Counted from the first letter of the stretch, positions 8,679 through 18,212 are shown. The stretch is 64,000 bases of DNA from JAKZVK01 sp965261065 (GCA_965261065.1 OZ253444.1:2790001-2854000); one strand, 5' to 3'. Numbers and translations are program-made. Notes: a model not told the origin generated them from the sequence alone.

Positions 8679-9287
8679 CTACTTCGCGTCGGCGAAGCGG
8701 CGGGCGACTTCGTCCCAGTTGACGACGTTCCACCAGGCCGCGATGTAGTCGGGGCGGCGGTTCTGGTAGTTCAGGTAATACGCGTGCTCCCAGACGTCGA
8801 GTCCTAGAATCGGCGTGCGGCCATGGGAGAGCGGGCTGTCTTGATTGGCGGTCGACTCGACGACGAGCTTGCCCCCGTCGACGCTGAGCCAAGCCCAGCC
8901 GCTGCCAAAACGCGTCATCCCGGCCTGCGTAAACTTGGCCTTGAAGTCGTCGAAGTTGCCGAACGCGCCGTCGATGGCTGAGGCCAGCTCGCCTCCAGGC
9001 GCGCCGCCGCCGTTCTTGCTCATAAGCTGCCAAAACAGCGAGTGGTTGGCGTGTCCGCCACCGTTGTTGCGAACCGCGCCGCGAATGCCTTCCGGGACGG
9101 CGCTGAGATCGGAGATCAGGTCTTCAATCGACTTCGCGGCGAGGTCGGGGTGATCGGCGAGCGCTTTGTTCACGTTCGTCACGTAGGCGTTGTGATGCTT
9201 GCCGTGGTGGATCTCCATGGTCCGCGCGTCGATGTGAGGCTCCAACGCGTCGGCGGGGTAAGGCAGGTCGGGGAGAGTGTAGGCCAT
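8679..9287 (-). CDS. sodB: Fe/Mn superoxide dismutase
   Basis: A 202-residue cytoplasmic superoxide dismutase that converts superoxide to hydrogen peroxide and oxygen. All four metal ligands are visible: His27 (EIHHGKHH), His82 (NHSLFW), Asp164 and His168 in LDVWEHAYY. The signature DVWEHAYY, the length and the GSGWAWL segment are canonical. Whether iron or manganese is preferred cannot be told safely from motifs alone. ATG 9287 follows AAGGAG by about eight bases, a strong ribosome binding site; longer frames lack this. It appears to be transcribed alone. Confidence 0.95.
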   Translation of the reverse strand: MAYTLPDLPYPADALEPHIDARTMEIHHGKHHNAYVTNVNKALADHPDLAAKSIEDLISDLSAVPEGIRGAVRNNGGGHANHSLFWQLMSKNGGGAPGGELASAIDGAFGNFDDFKAKFTQAGMTRFGSGWAWLSVDGGKLVVESTANQDSPLSHGRTPILGLDVWEHAYYLNYQNRRPDYIAAWWNVVNWDEVARRFADAK

Positions 9288-9464
9288 GGGGTCAGCTCCT
9301 TGTTTTGTTGTTGGGTTCCGTAAGGGGCCCGGCGCCGTCCGGCTATGCAACTTGCAGTCCGGCACCTGGGGTAATTCACCATCTTACACCACCGGATGCG
9401 GCTGCCTTGCACACCATCCGATGTCTGCAAGCAGTTGCCCAAACGAGACTTGGCAACCACCAGA

Positions 9465-11129
9465 TCAAGACTCGCCCGAAGCGAGAGAGCCCTCGCAAGC
9501 CTCGAGGATCTCCGTTCCCAGCCGATCACCCACCAGAGCCTCCTCGTCGATCACATGATCGGCCCCCGCCTCGGCGAGCAGGGACGCATGAACGTGGTAG
9601 CGGGCACGGGCAATTACCGGCAGCACCGGGGCGATTCGTTTGACTTGGCGGATGATGAGCCCGGAGGTGTGAGGGTCGGGAGTGGTCACCACAACGGCGC
9701 GAGCGAACTCAACTTTGAGATGGTGCAGGATCTCCGGCCGCGCGGCGTCCCCGAATTCAATCGGGATGACGGACCGCAACTCCGCAACGGTCCGGGGATT
9801 CAGGTCCACCACGACAAACGGGACCTCTCGAGCCTGGAGCGACTTGGCCACCTGACGGCCGGCGGGCCCGTAGCCTACGATGATCACGCGGGAGGCATCC
9901 GGGGGGCGCGACGGTTCCGGCGGGGGTGTGGATCCGCCCGTCCTGGGTGCTCTCGGTAGAGAAAGCCTGGACGCAAAGTCTTCCAACCGCGGCGCTGCGG
10001 CAATCAGGTATGGAGTCAGCACAAGGCTGATCACCGAAGCCGACATAAAAACCTGGAAGGTCTCCGCCCGGACTAAACCCAGGGGCCTGGCCAACTCCAC
10101 GAGCACGAACGAGAATTCGCCGAGCTGCGCCAAGCACAGGCCCGTGGCGAGAGCCGACGAGACGGGCCGGCGAAAAAGTCGGACGGCCATGGTCACAATC
10201 AGCGCCTTGGCCGTCATGAGGCCAAGGGCGACGAGAGCCACCTCGAAAAGAGTGGAGTCCAGGGGCAGTTGGGCGATCATGCCAACCGCTGCGAAAAACA
10301 GCGTCAAGAAGCCGGCCCGAAGCGGAATAATGTCCGCCCGAATCTGTTCGGCAAAAGGGGAGTGGGACAGCAACATCCCCGCCAGGAACGCGCCCAGGAT
10401 CTCCGACAACCCCAGAGCATGCGAGACAGCGGCCGCCCCAATCGCCACGGTCGTGGCCAGCACGACGGGCAAATCGCGGTTGCGGTAGGCGGAAGCCATG
10501 TGCAGGATCCGCGGAAAGACGTATTGGCTGATCAGAAACAGTACGGCTACCAGTGCAGCCGCCTGCCCTAGATTGGCGGCGAACTTCATGGCGGCTGCCC
10601 GGCTGCCCCCGCCCTCCCCCAGGGCCGTGACGAGCAGCACTAAGGGAACGACCGCCAGGTCTTGCAGCAGCAGGATTCCGAGCGAGTTGCGCCCGCGAAG
10701 AGAATCGAGCTCGAAGCGGTCTGCCAGCACCCGCAGCACCACGGCGGTACTGCTGACGGAGGTCGCGGCGCCGATGACCATCGCCTCGACCGCGGGAAGC
10801 CCATACCAAAAAGCGCCCAGGCCGACGACGGCGGCCGTCAACAAGACCTGCAGGATCCCGCCAAACAGGGCGAGATTGCCCAACTCCTTCAGGCGCCGCC
10901 AGGAGAACTCCAAGCCGATGGTGAACAGCAGCAGGGCCACCCCGAGCTCGGCCAGGATGCGCACCTCCGCTACGTTCTCGACCCACTGAAATCCGCCCGG
11001 GCCCAGCAGGATGCCGGCCGCCAGGTATCCGACGACGGCGCTCTGCCGCAGGCGCTCGAACAGCATGCCGAGCAGCAAAGCCGCGCCTAGCAGCAAGCCG
11101 ACATCGAGAAGGACGCTCCAGGTATTCAT
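9465..11129 (-). CDS. CPA2 cation/proton antiporter with TrkA-N domain (KefB/RosB-like)
   Basis: A 554-residue inner-membrane protein. Residues about 5-385 form a Na+/H+-exchanger domain of about 12 helices, with the typical LLLFTIGLEFSWRRL and GAFLAGMLLSHSPF segments. Residues about 405-530 form a cytoplasmic Rossmann TrkA-N/KTN domain (VIIVGYGPAGRQVAKSL, with VDLNP at the end of the next strand) that binds a nucleotide or glutathione-type regulator. Members extrude K+ or Na+ in exchange for protons and protect against pH or electrophile stress. ATG 11129 is chosen because the upstream in-frame residues are not membrane-like. No KefF/KefG partner is adjacent. Confidence 0.88.
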   Translation of the reverse strand: MNTWSVLLDVGLLLGAALLLGMLFERLRQSAVVGYLAAGILLGPGGFQWVENVAEVRILAELGVALLLFTIGLEFSWRRLKELGNLALFGGILQVLLTAAVVGLGAFWYGLPAVEAMVIGAATSVSSTAVVLRVLADRFELDSLRGRNSLGILLLQDLAVVPLVLLVTALGEGGGSRAAAMKFAANLGQAAALVAVLFLISQYVFPRILHMASAYRNRDLPVVLATTVAIGAAAVSHALGLSEILGAFLAGMLLSHSPFAEQIRADIIPLRAGFLTLFFAAVGMIAQLPLDSTLFEVALVALGLMTAKALIVTMAVRLFRRPVSSALATGLCLAQLGEFSFVLVELARPLGLVRAETFQVFMSASVISLVLTPYLIAAAPRLEDFASRLSLPRAPRTGGSTPPPEPSRPPDASRVIIVGYGPAGRQVAKSLQAREVPFVVVDLNPRTVAELRSVIPIEFGDAARPEILHHLKVEFARAVVVTTPDPHTSGLIIRQVKRIAPVLPVIARARYHVHASLLAEAGADHVIDEEALVGDRLGTEILEACEGSLASGES

Positions 11130-11395
11130 CGTGGTGCTCGCAAGCTGGGTCCGCCGCGGATAGGGGTGGAGACCCACACACCGCTGAAACTAAGGATAAG
11201 TGCCGGCGCCGATGCGCGCTCTTGAAGGATCTCGAATTGGGTCGCCGTACCAACCCAAACAGCCTGTGTTTGCTGTAACTTTCGGCCGTTGCCGACCGCC
11301 TTGAAAAGTAGCGACTTAGGTGTCGTGCGCGTCTGGTAAACTCTGAGTGAAATCCGTGTTGGCGGCGTTTGGCGGCGCGGAGCGAGGTGTTGGTC

Positions 11396-12805
11396 ATGAA
11401 CTCGACTAGCTTACCCTGGGGGCGATTTTTCAGTACCAGTCCGGCGTTGCCGCAAGAGGACGAGCCGGCCCCGCGAGGGCCTAGCCTCGAGCCATCCGCG
11501 CCGAAGCCGCCCCAGCGTCCGAACACCCGCCTGGCGTGGGGCTTGACGTTGGTGCTGGCCGCCGGCGTTGGGATCGGCGTTTGGGCCGAGCGCGACCAGA
11601 TTTTCTCACCAGGCACGCAGGGCGGCATGACGTCGGTGCCGACCGCCAAGGTCGAGTTCGAGCAATTCCGGCGGAGCCTGCGCGTGAGCGGGACGATCGC
11701 CGCTAAACGATTCGCCGCCATCCGGGCGCCCCGCATGCGCGGCGGCAGCGAGGGCCGCCGGTCGTTGACCTTGATCGAGTTGGCCGACGCGGGTTCGGTC
11801 ATCGAGGCGAATTCGGTGGTGGGCACGTTCGAGAATCGCTGGCTCGAGGACCACATCGACGACAAACGGTCCGAACTGACGCAATCGAAATCGGCGGTCG
11901 AGAAGCGCGGAGCCGAGATCATGATCGAAGAGGAGACCCAGCGGCAGTTGCTGCGGGTGGCCAAGGCGGAATGGGAGAAGGCCGAGTTGGATCTGGGCAC
12001 CGCCGAGGTGCGCTCGGAGATCGAAGCCGAGAAACTGAAGCTCGCCGTCGAAGAGACCAAGGCCAACTTCCTTCATCTCGAGCAGGAGCTGAAACTTCAG
12101 CAGACCGCCGACGCCGCCGAGATTCGCAGCCTGGAGCTTGTGTCGGACAAAGACGCTTTGCACGTGCGCCGGCACATGAACGACCTCGAGCGGCTCAACG
12201 CCCGTACGCCGGTGGGCGGCCTCGTCGTCATGGAGTCGCTCTATCGTGGCGGCGGACAGTTTGAACAAGTGGAAACCGGCGACCAGGTCAGCCCGGGCAC
12301 GTTTTTCATGCGTGTCGTAGACCTTTCGAAGATGGTCGTCAACGGGGTCGTCAACCAAGTCGACAGCCAGAAAGTACGGCTCGGCCAAAAGGCGGAGATC
12401 CGGCTTGACGCCTATCCGGACCTGCTTTTGCCGGGCCGGGTGACCGCCATTAGCGCCATGGCCAGTAGTACCGGCGGCGGCTCACGCTGGAGCCGCAGCA
12501 ACCGCGACGCCTACGTCAAGCTCGTGGGCATCGAAGTGTCGATCGATGGGGCCGACAAGAGGGTTATCCCCGACCTCTCGGCCAGCGCCGATGTCGTGCT
12601 CGAGCAGAAGGCCGACGCGCTGCTTGTGCCGGACGCCGCCGTGGAGCACCGCGACGGCAAGGCCTTCGTCTACGTACGCGCGGGCGAGGACTTCACCGAG
12701 CGCGAGATCGAGATCGGCGAGCGCAACGAAGTACAGGCCGTTGTGCTGTCAGGGCTCTTCGCGGGTGAGGAGATTGCCCTGACGAAGCCGATGCCGCAGG
12801 CGTGA
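11396..12805 (+). CDS. HlyD/MacA-type periplasmic adaptor protein
   Basis: A 469-residue membrane-fusion protein. A cytoplasmic proline-rich leader of about 45 residues precedes one helix (WGLTLVLAAGVGIGVWA). Then come a barrel-sandwich half (ADAGSVIEANSVVG), a long charged coiled coil (residues about 165-265), the second lipoyl half (TGDQVSPGTFFMRVVDL) and beta-barrel and membrane-proximal domains. Adaptors of this class bridge an inner-membrane pump and an outer-membrane channel, but neither is encoded beside it. ATG 11396 is preceded by GAGGTGTTGG and starts after the promoter-like AT-richer stretch at about 11340. Confidence 0.83.
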   Translation: MNSTSLPWGRFFSTSPALPQEDEPAPRGPSLEPSAPKPPQRPNTRLAWGLTLVLAAGVGIGVWAERDQIFSPGTQGGMTSVPTAKVEFEQFRRSLRVSGTIAAKRFAAIRAPRMRGGSEGRRSLTLIELADAGSVIEANSVVGTFENRWLEDHIDDKRSELTQSKSAVEKRGAEIMIEEETQRQLLRVAKAEWEKAELDLGTAEVRSEIEAEKLKLAVEETKANFLHLEQELKLQQTADAAEIRSLELVSDKDALHVRRHMNDLERLNARTPVGGLVVMESLYRGGGQFEQVETGDQVSPGTFFMRVVDLSKMVVNGVVNQVDSQKVRLGQKAEIRLDAYPDLLLPGRVTAISAMASSTGGGSRWSRSNRDAYVKLVGIEVSIDGADKRVIPDLSASADVVLEQKADALLVPDAAVEHRDGKAFVYVRAGEDFTEREIEIGERNEVQAVVLSGLFAGEEIALTKPMPQA

Positions 12806-12830
12806 CGCTGTTGCGATGAGTCGGAGCGCA

Positions 12831-12889
12831 TGTGGCGTAAGACTCCGGCTTGCCGAGAGCCGATTCCTCGGTTTTGAGATCCGCGGAAC
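12831..12889. repeat. Interspersed repeat (TGTGGCG...TTGCCGAG type) fused to a GAGATCCGCGG half-palindrome
   Basis: The text ATGTGGCGTAAGACTC, then GCTTGCCGAG, CGATTCCTCGG and GAGATCCGCGG matches, with changes, the element at 33369-33412. Its last part also matches the GCGGATCTC/GAGATCCGC family at 23.04, 24.27 and 33.20 kb. It lies just downstream of the adaptor gene. Confidence 0.5.
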
Positions 12890-12998
12890 TGAGGGGCGCT
12901 AAACGCCCAACAGTGCTGACACCCAGTGTCAAGCCCGGCAGCCGAAAACCGACACGAAACTGAACTTTCTTCGCTATCCTGGAAATCAGATTGAGCCA

Positions 12999-14276
12999 CT
13001 ACCCTTTAGTCGACAGGCGCCCGCGCGTCAGGTGAATCTGTGGACCCTTCGCGCCGCGCTCGGTCCAGGCAACATACACGCGGCCTACTGTACCGCCGGC
13101 GACAGCCGGATAGGAGATCGCCTTGGCATGTCCCGAAATGGCCTGCGGTACGCCCGCATGGCCCTCGGGGCTGATCTCGACCAGGTACGCCCCCGCCGGG
13201 TTCCAGCCCGACTTCTTCACCGGGTCGCGGCCCTGGAACGTCAGCAGCAAGCGCCCGTCCCCGGCAAGCGTCAGGGCCGGGTGGTTGGCGTCGAGAATGT
13301 CGCGCGACACAACGGCCGGCTGCGAAAAGCTCTTGGCTCCGTCGTCGGACCACGCCAGCCGGACGCCCGGGTTCGACCCATCACCGTCTGAATACCAGCT
13401 GACGTAGAGCCGATTACCCGTGCTCGCCATGCTCGCGCCGGAGTGGGGACAGCCGTTGATCTTCCAGCCGTCTTCGGCCGCGCGGACGGGCTCGGAGAAC
13501 GTGGCCCCGGCGTCACTCGATGTGGCGACCACCATGTCGCGGATGTGTCCCGGAAAGACGTGTCTCCACGAAACGTGCACTTCTCCACCGGGACCGAAAC
13601 CCAGGGTCGGCCGGCAACACGGACACACGCCCGTCGCAACACGAACATTCTTCCCAAACGAGGCGCCGCGGTCCGAGGACTTCGCCAGGTAGACGGCCGA
13701 CGTGCCGGGCGGCCCCATCTTGCGGTCACGCCCGTCGAGCCAAACCGCGTAAACGTCACCACGCGGCGAGACAGCCATCGACGAAAAGGCGTTGCTCGAC
13801 GGCTTCTCTTTGTCCGTAACACGAAGCGGCTCATCCCAGGAGTGTCCGAAGCGCAGCGAGCGGGCAAACATCAAGTTGGTCTCCATGCCTTCGCCTGTGC
13901 TCTCCTCCCAAAGAGCGTACATCTCGGTGGAGCGGCCAAAAGCGAAACTCGGGCTGTTCTCCCCGTGCGAGCTGACCCGGGCCTCTTTGGCGCTGATCGG
14001 CACCGGCGGCGCAAAAGAGTCGCCGCCATCGTTGGAAATGGCGAGCCCCAGGCGCGAGTGACCGTGATCGCCCTGGACGGCCAGCATGTAGACGGCTCCG
14101 GACGCTCGCAGAGCCAGTTTCGGATCTCGCGTGGGAGCTCCATACATGGCGAGGGGCGTGCTCGGTTGCGGCTCGAACCGGTAGCCGCCCGAGCCCCCGG
14201 GAGCGCCCGATGCAGCCAACAGCACGAACACCGAGGTCAGCGTGATCAGCGTGAAGCCTATCGTTCTTGCTTTCAT
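12999..14276 (-). CDS. Secreted BNR-repeat (sialidase-fold) protein
   Basis: A 425-residue exported protein with an N-terminal signal peptide (GFTLITLTSVFVLLAASGAPG). It carries at least four Asp-box/BNR motifs (SNDGGDSF, SSDRGASF, SSDAGATF, SDDGAKSF), as in six-bladed sialidase-like propellers. A CPCC motif in the middle is a likely disulphide or metal site. BNR folds occur in sialidases and other glycosidases and in non-enzymatic proteins; I cannot confirm the catalytic Arg triad or Tyr, so no activity is claimed. It follows the TonB-type receptor gene by only nine bases on the same strand, with AGGAG before its ATG. The two probably form an operon for capturing a substrate at the cell surface. 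Confidence 0.75.
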   Translation of the reverse strand: MKARTIGFTLITLTSVFVLLAASGAPGGSGGYRFEPQPSTPLAMYGAPTRDPKLALRASGAVYMLAVQGDHGHSRLGLAISNDGGDSFAPPVPISAKEARVSSHGENSPSFAFGRSTEMYALWEESTGEGMETNLMFARSLRFGHSWDEPLRVTDKEKPSSNAFSSMAVSPRGDVYAVWLDGRDRKMGPPGTSAVYLAKSSDRGASFGKNVRVATGVCPCCRPTLGFGPGGEVHVSWRHVFPGHIRDMVVATSSDAGATFSEPVRAAEDGWKINGCPHSGASMASTGNRLYVSWYSDGDGSNPGVRLAWSDDGAKSFSQPAVVSRDILDANHPALTLAGDGRLLLTFQGRDPVKKSGWNPAGAYLVEISPEGHAGVPQAISGHAKAISYPAVAGGTVGRVYVAWTERGAKGPQIHLTRGRLSTKG

Positions 14277-14285
14277 GATCGTCTC

Positions 14286-17225
14286 CTAGAACACAAACCG
14301 CAGCGCAAGCTGAACGCGGCGGGGGTCGAACGCCTCCAGCGCCCGCCCGAAGTTGGGCGAGGTCAAAATGTTGTCGACGACATCGAAGTTCGTCGTATTG
14401 AAAAGGTTGAAGAACTCTCCGCGGATCTGCACCTTCTTGGTCTCGTCGATGCTGAAATTCTTCGAAACCGAGACATTCCAACTCAACAGGGTGTCGCTAC
14501 GTTCGGTATTTCGTCCGAGGGTGCCGAGAGTGCCCTCCGCGGGTGTGACATGCGCCTTGGTAAAGCCCTCCGCCAGACGAACCGGTATGTTCGACGACGC
14601 GTCGCGAATCAGCGAGCCCGCCGGCTCGTGGATACGGTTGTTGTCGCTGCCAGTGGGGTTATTGGTTCCGCTGAACAGGCTGTACGGCCGGCCGGACTGC
14701 AGCGTCGTCACGCCGGACAGCGACCAGCCGCCCAACCAGCGGTCCTGGCGCATCCAAGGCAGCTCATAGAGGTACGTAAAGTTGAACGCGTGCGGGATGT
14801 GGAAGTCGGACAGCCCGCGATCGAGCGCAAGATTCGTCTCGTCGAGCGGCAGGATCGAACGGTCCAGCCTCTGGTTGGACTCGGCGAACTCCGAAACATC
14901 GTCAAGAAACCGCGAATAGGTGTAGGCGGCGCGCAACAGAAAGCCCGACGCGAAGCGCTGGGTCAGCCCCATCTGCAGCGCGTGGTACGTCGACGAAGAG
15001 GATGTCTCTAGCCGATTCACCACACCAACGCTGGGATCGGGCCGCTCCTCCTGCGACAGGTTCTCGCCCCCGTTCGGCCTGCGTGTGCGCGACAGCTTGC
15101 GCCCGAGCGTCCCCACATAGGCGACGCTCAGAGTCGAGCCCGGATTCCACAACTCGCGTTCGACGGTGAAGTTGATGTGCTGGGCGTAGGGTGTCAGGCT
15201 GCCCTCGGCGGGAATGACCAGTCCGCTCGGCGTCGACTCGCGCGCCCCGGCCAGCAGGTCCGGGAACGAAGGGCGGAAAGCCGAGAGGTTCGTCAACAGC
15301 GGCGGATTGAAGCGCGTCAACCCGAGGAACGCCATCTCCAGCGCGTTGTAAAAGATTCCGTACCCGGCGCGCACCACGGTCTTCTCCCCCGGCGTCCAGG
15401 CCAGACCGAAGCGGGGGGCGACGTTGTTGCGGTCGGTCTTGAAGCGAAACGCCTCCGCGATACGGTCATGCGATTCCGACGGTGCCGTGTTCAACTCGTA
15501 ACGAACGCCGAGGTTCAGCGTCAGGTTCTCGGTAATCTTCCAGTCGTCTTGCAGGTAGCTGTGCCACTCCCAGCGGCGCAGGCCGATCAAGGGGTTCCCG
15601 ATATTGCGGTTGTAAGTGAGCGGCTGACCGGCCAGAAAGGCGTTGATGTTGGGGAAGAAGATCTGCCCTCGGAAGCCGTTGTTGACCGCGCCACCGTTGA
15701 CCTCGACGCGCCGTAGCGCGGAGCCGAACTTGAGGTTGTGTCGTCCGCGCGTCATCGAAAGGTCGTCGGTGAGCTGATAGTTGTTCTGGAAGTTCTGCCG
15801 TCCCAGGAACGACAGCGGACCCGCCAAGCTCAACCCGGGCACAATCATGAAGCCGATTTCCCCATTGACGGCGGGGTCGCCGAGAAGCGGCGAATCGATG
15901 AACGTGTCGTCCTCGGTTTGGCGGCTGTACCCCAGCCGAAGTTCGTTGAGCGCACTCGGATTGAAGGCGTGGGTGTGGTGAGCCGCCACGCTGCGGGTCT
16001 GGTTGTGGATCTCGACGCGACTTTTTACGGTGTTTCCGATCGCGTCGGAGTCGGTCACCCCGTCGGTGTAGTTGGTTCGAAGCATCATCGTCTGCCTCGG
16101 CGAGAGCAGGATGTCGGTCTGAAACATATAGGTGTGCTGGTTGACCGTGCGCGGAACGCCCTGCGTCACGATGCGCGAACCGTTGGGCGAGCGAGGGTAC
16201 AAGTCCGCCAGAGCTTGTACCGAGGGCACGGCGCGGGCGCGTTCAGCTTCGGTGAGGGTCTGGAAGGTGGCCAGCTCATTACCGCGGGAGCGGAAGGTTT
16301 CGTAGTTGCCGAAGAAGTAGGCTTTGTTCTTAACGATGGGCCCGCCCACGGTGAAGCCGGCCAAGTTGGAGAGTTGGGTCGTCTTCTGGCTCTCGAACGG
16401 ATTGCGCGCCCGCAGCGTGGAGTTGTTGTGAAACCAAAAGCCACTGCCGTGGAAGTCGTTGCCTCCTGACTTGCTCACCAGGCTCACGATCGAGCCCGAG
16501 TTGCGCCCGTATTCCGCCTTGAAGTTATGACTGATCAGCTCGAAACTCTGCACCGATTCCTGGCTGATCAACTGCTCGGTCACGCCCCGGCCCGCGATCA
16601 TGCCGGTGCGCGCATCGTTGGTTTCGACCGAATCGATCAAGTAGTTGTTGTTACGCGGGCGTTGGCCGCTGACCGCGAACGGCCGGTGTGCCAGCAGAGA
16701 CAGGGAAGCGCCCGGCGTCGTCAACGCCTGCGTGTAGAAGTTGCGGCCCGTCCCGCCGGCTTGTACCGGCAGGTCGTTCATCTCGGCGCGGCTATAACTC
16801 CGTGACTGCTTGGTGTCATCGACCTGTAACGTCGAGGGAGCCTCGGCGACCACCTCGATCGAAGTTTCCAAGTCGCCGATCTGCAGTTCGATACTGAGGT
16901 TCACGGACGCTCCCACCAACAGAGGAAACTCCGCGCTTTGATACGTCGCGAACGCGGCCTTGGTCACTGCCACCTGATAGGTTCCGGGTTCGAGCGCAGG
17001 CTGGAAGAACCGCCCTTCGGAGTCGGACTTCACCTCACGCGTTAAGTCTTTCTCGATGTCACGGATGCGAACGTCGGCGTCGGACACGACCCCACGCTGG
17101 GCGTCCACGACCGTTCCCGAAACGGCCGCCTTGATGTTTTGGGCGCGAACGGCTTTCCATCCGGCTGAGAGGCCCAACACGACAAGGAAACACACGAGGC
17201 GTTTTCCAAGAGGTTGCATGCTCAT
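14286..17225 (-). CDS. Oar-like TonB-dependent outer-membrane receptor
   Basis: A 979-residue outer-membrane protein. It has a signal peptide (VCFLVVLGLSAGWKAVRAQ), then a carboxypeptidase-regulatory/Cna-B-like domain (residues about 30-115: GTVVDAQRGVVSDADVRIRD). A plug-like domain (NDLPVQAGGTGRNFYTQ, SGQRPRNNNYLIDSV) follows, and a long beta-barrel ends in Phe (ALRFVF), the usual outer-membrane sorting signal. This architecture is abundant in Acidobacteriota and is associated with uptake of large substrates driven by TonB/ExbBD. ATG 17225 has GAGGA at the right distance. A TonB-type protein is encoded at 34.9 kb but is not linked. It probably forms an operon with the downstream BNR gene. 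Confidence 0.9.
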   Translation of the reverse strand: MSMQPLGKRLVCFLVVLGLSAGWKAVRAQNIKAAVSGTVVDAQRGVVSDADVRIRDIEKDLTREVKSDSEGRFFQPALEPGTYQVAVTKAAFATYQSAEFPLLVGASVNLSIELQIGDLETSIEVVAEAPSTLQVDDTKQSRSYSRAEMNDLPVQAGGTGRNFYTQALTTPGASLSLLAHRPFAVSGQRPRNNNYLIDSVETNDARTGMIAGRGVTEQLISQESVQSFELISHNFKAEYGRNSGSIVSLVSKSGGNDFHGSGFWFHNNSTLRARNPFESQKTTQLSNLAGFTVGGPIVKNKAYFFGNYETFRSRGNELATFQTLTEAERARAVPSVQALADLYPRSPNGSRIVTQGVPRTVNQHTYMFQTDILLSPRQTMMLRTNYTDGVTDSDAIGNTVKSRVEIHNQTRSVAAHHTHAFNPSALNELRLGYSRQTEDDTFIDSPLLGDPAVNGEIGFMIVPGLSLAGPLSFLGRQNFQNNYQLTDDLSMTRGRHNLKFGSALRRVEVNGGAVNNGFRGQIFFPNINAFLAGQPLTYNRNIGNPLIGLRRWEWHSYLQDDWKITENLTLNLGVRYELNTAPSESHDRIAEAFRFKTDRNNVAPRFGLAWTPGEKTVVRAGYGIFYNALEMAFLGLTRFNPPLLTNLSAFRPSFPDLLAGARESTPSGLVIPAEGSLTPYAQHINFTVERELWNPGSTLSVAYVGTLGRKLSRTRRPNGGENLSQEERPDPSVGVVNRLETSSSSTYHALQMGLTQRFASGFLLRAAYTYSRFLDDVSEFAESNQRLDRSILPLDETNLALDRGLSDFHIPHAFNFTYLYELPWMRQDRWLGGWSLSGVTTLQSGRPYSLFSGTNNPTGSDNNRIHEPAGSLIRDASSNIPVRLAEGFTKAHVTPAEGTLGTLGRNTERSDTLLSWNVSVSKNFSIDETKKVQIRGEFFNLFNTTNFDVVDNILTSPNFGRALEAFDPRRVQLALRFVF

Positions 17226-17402
17226 TTGCTTCCTCCGCCGTTTCGATCCGCGAAACGGCTCATACAACGGGTTTGACTGCAACGGTCAGCAGGTCGTCAC
17301 CGGGAGGGTGAAGCCCACGGACAAATCAACGATGGCCCATCGCGGCCATCCGCACTTTGATTACTTCAGAGGAAGGTCTTAGCGAGACCCTGGGGAGTGC
17401 GA

Positions 17403-17859
17403 TCAAACCTGGGGAGGAGGTACGGGAGGAGGAGAGTGAAGCGACCGAAACCGGGCAGTTGTCTCGGGCAAAGTGGCGCCCTCGGCGAGAAGGTACAGAC
17501 CCTCGGTTAGGGCCCGGTCCGGCAGATAGCGTATCTCGCCCGTCGCCGCGGTCCATTCGGCCTCGGGTCCGCAACTTCTCATGGCACAGCCCTCGGCCGG
17601 ACTTTCGCTCTCGACTGGTACAGCCTCCGCCGCTTCGGCCGTTTGCCGATGGCAGGCGGGCTTCGGGGCCTCAGCCGGCTTTGGATGTTCGTGAGCCGCC
17701 CGCGCACATTTCTCAGCGCACACGCACGCTCGTCCATGTTGCGGGCAGGACACCTCACTACCGGTCAGCGCCCCCCCACAAAGGGGCGACCGGCAGGCCG
17801 TTCGTAACCAGCACAGCGGCAAGAACGACGCTGCGCAGGCGGCGGTTGATGTCCCTCAT
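17403..17859 (-). pseudogene. Cys-rich exported protein interrupted by a one-base frameshift
   Basis: From ATG 17859 the frame reads a clear signal-like start (RRLRSVVLAAVLVTNGLPVAPL) and then stops soon after the run of seven C on the plus strand at 17771-17777. Removing one base there joins it to a frame of about 130 residues. That frame has a Cys/His cluster (SCPQHGRACVCAEKCARAAHEH), further cysteines (GCAMRSCGPE) and a conserved-looking tail (EIRYLPDRALTEGLYLLAEG). This is either a recent inactivation or a homopolymer sequencing error. The protein could bind metal in the envelope; the family is not recognised. A TATAAT box lies at 17878-17883 on the minus strand. Confidence 0.6.
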
Positions 17860-17877
17860 ACCCAAGAACTGCCCCTG

Positions 17878-17883
17878 ATTATA
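17878..17883 (-). promoter_or_regulatory. -10 box for the Cys-rich gene
   Basis: TATAAT reads on the minus strand about 19 bases before the ATG at 17859, placing the likely transcription start near 17871. A matching -35 box at the proper distance is poor (GAGTGG). Confidence 0.45.
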
Positions 17884-17992
17884 CGCTTTCGCCCGAACCG
17901 CCACTCAGAGCCGCGGGCGTGGGTGATGAAGTCTTTGGTTGCTTATGGCTTCTGTGGACCCCTGCCTTGAGGTTTGAGCGGACCCCATCCGC

Positions 17993-18160
17993 TCACTGAG
18001 CCGACTTTGCGTCGGCCTTAGCCTTCGCCCAGCGCGTCCGTATCGCCTTCTGCGCTATCTCCCTGCGACGCTTGGCGCTGAGCTTCTTAGCCCTTGCCGG
18101 ACCACCCTTCAACCCGCCTAGGCGTCCGAGCAGCCTGGCTGCCTTTTGTGCCTCATTCAT
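17993..18160 (-). CDS. 55-residue basic protein, Gly-Gly-Leu-Lys-Gly-Gly type
   Basis: The frame from ATG 18160 encodes 55 residues: an acidic start, then GRLGGLKGGPARAKKLSAK and a basic helical tail (RREIAQKAIRTRWAKAKADA). About a third of residues are Lys or Arg, so nucleic-acid binding is likely. Short proteins with a GG(L/K)KGG-ARA-LS-RRREIA-A-ARW pattern are common in bacteria next to mobile or toxin genes, but I know no demonstrated function. The consensus promoter (-10 at 18167-18172) places transcription start at or within a base or two of the ATG, so the mRNA is probably leaderless. The gene diverges from the IS1-like transposase at 19991 and is separated from it by the ISNCY insertion. 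Confidence 0.7.
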   Translation of the reverse strand: MNEAQKAARLLGRLGGLKGGPARAKKLSAKRRREIAQKAIRTRWAKAKADAKSAQ

Positions 18161-18166
18161 AACTAC

Positions 18167-18195
18167 ATAGTACTTGACCGCAAAAGATTTGTCAA
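18167..18195 (-). promoter_or_regulatory. Consensus sigma-70 promoter of the 55-residue gene
   Basis: On the minus strand TTGACA (18190-18195) is followed by exactly 17 bases and TACTAT (18167-18172). The word GGTCAAGTACTAT resembles GCTCAAGTATACT in the divergent promoter at 19816-19844. The two -35 boxes were originally back to back (TGTCAA-CCCCC-TTGACA), so a regulator binding there would affect both genes. Confidence 0.75.
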
Positions 18196-18212
18196 CCCCC
18201 TTGACAATACCT
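18196..18212. repeat. Left copy of 17-bp target-site duplication
   Basis: CCCCCTTGACAATACCT is repeated exactly at 19811-19827, directly outside the two ends of the ISNCY-type element. The duplication contains the -35 box of the rightward promoter. Confidence 0.85.

Noticed and set aside
9757..12066. 769-codon minus-strand frame across the antiporter and adaptor genes
   Set aside because: It overlaps two well-supported genes in other frames and has Arg/Pro/Gly-rich composition without motifs.
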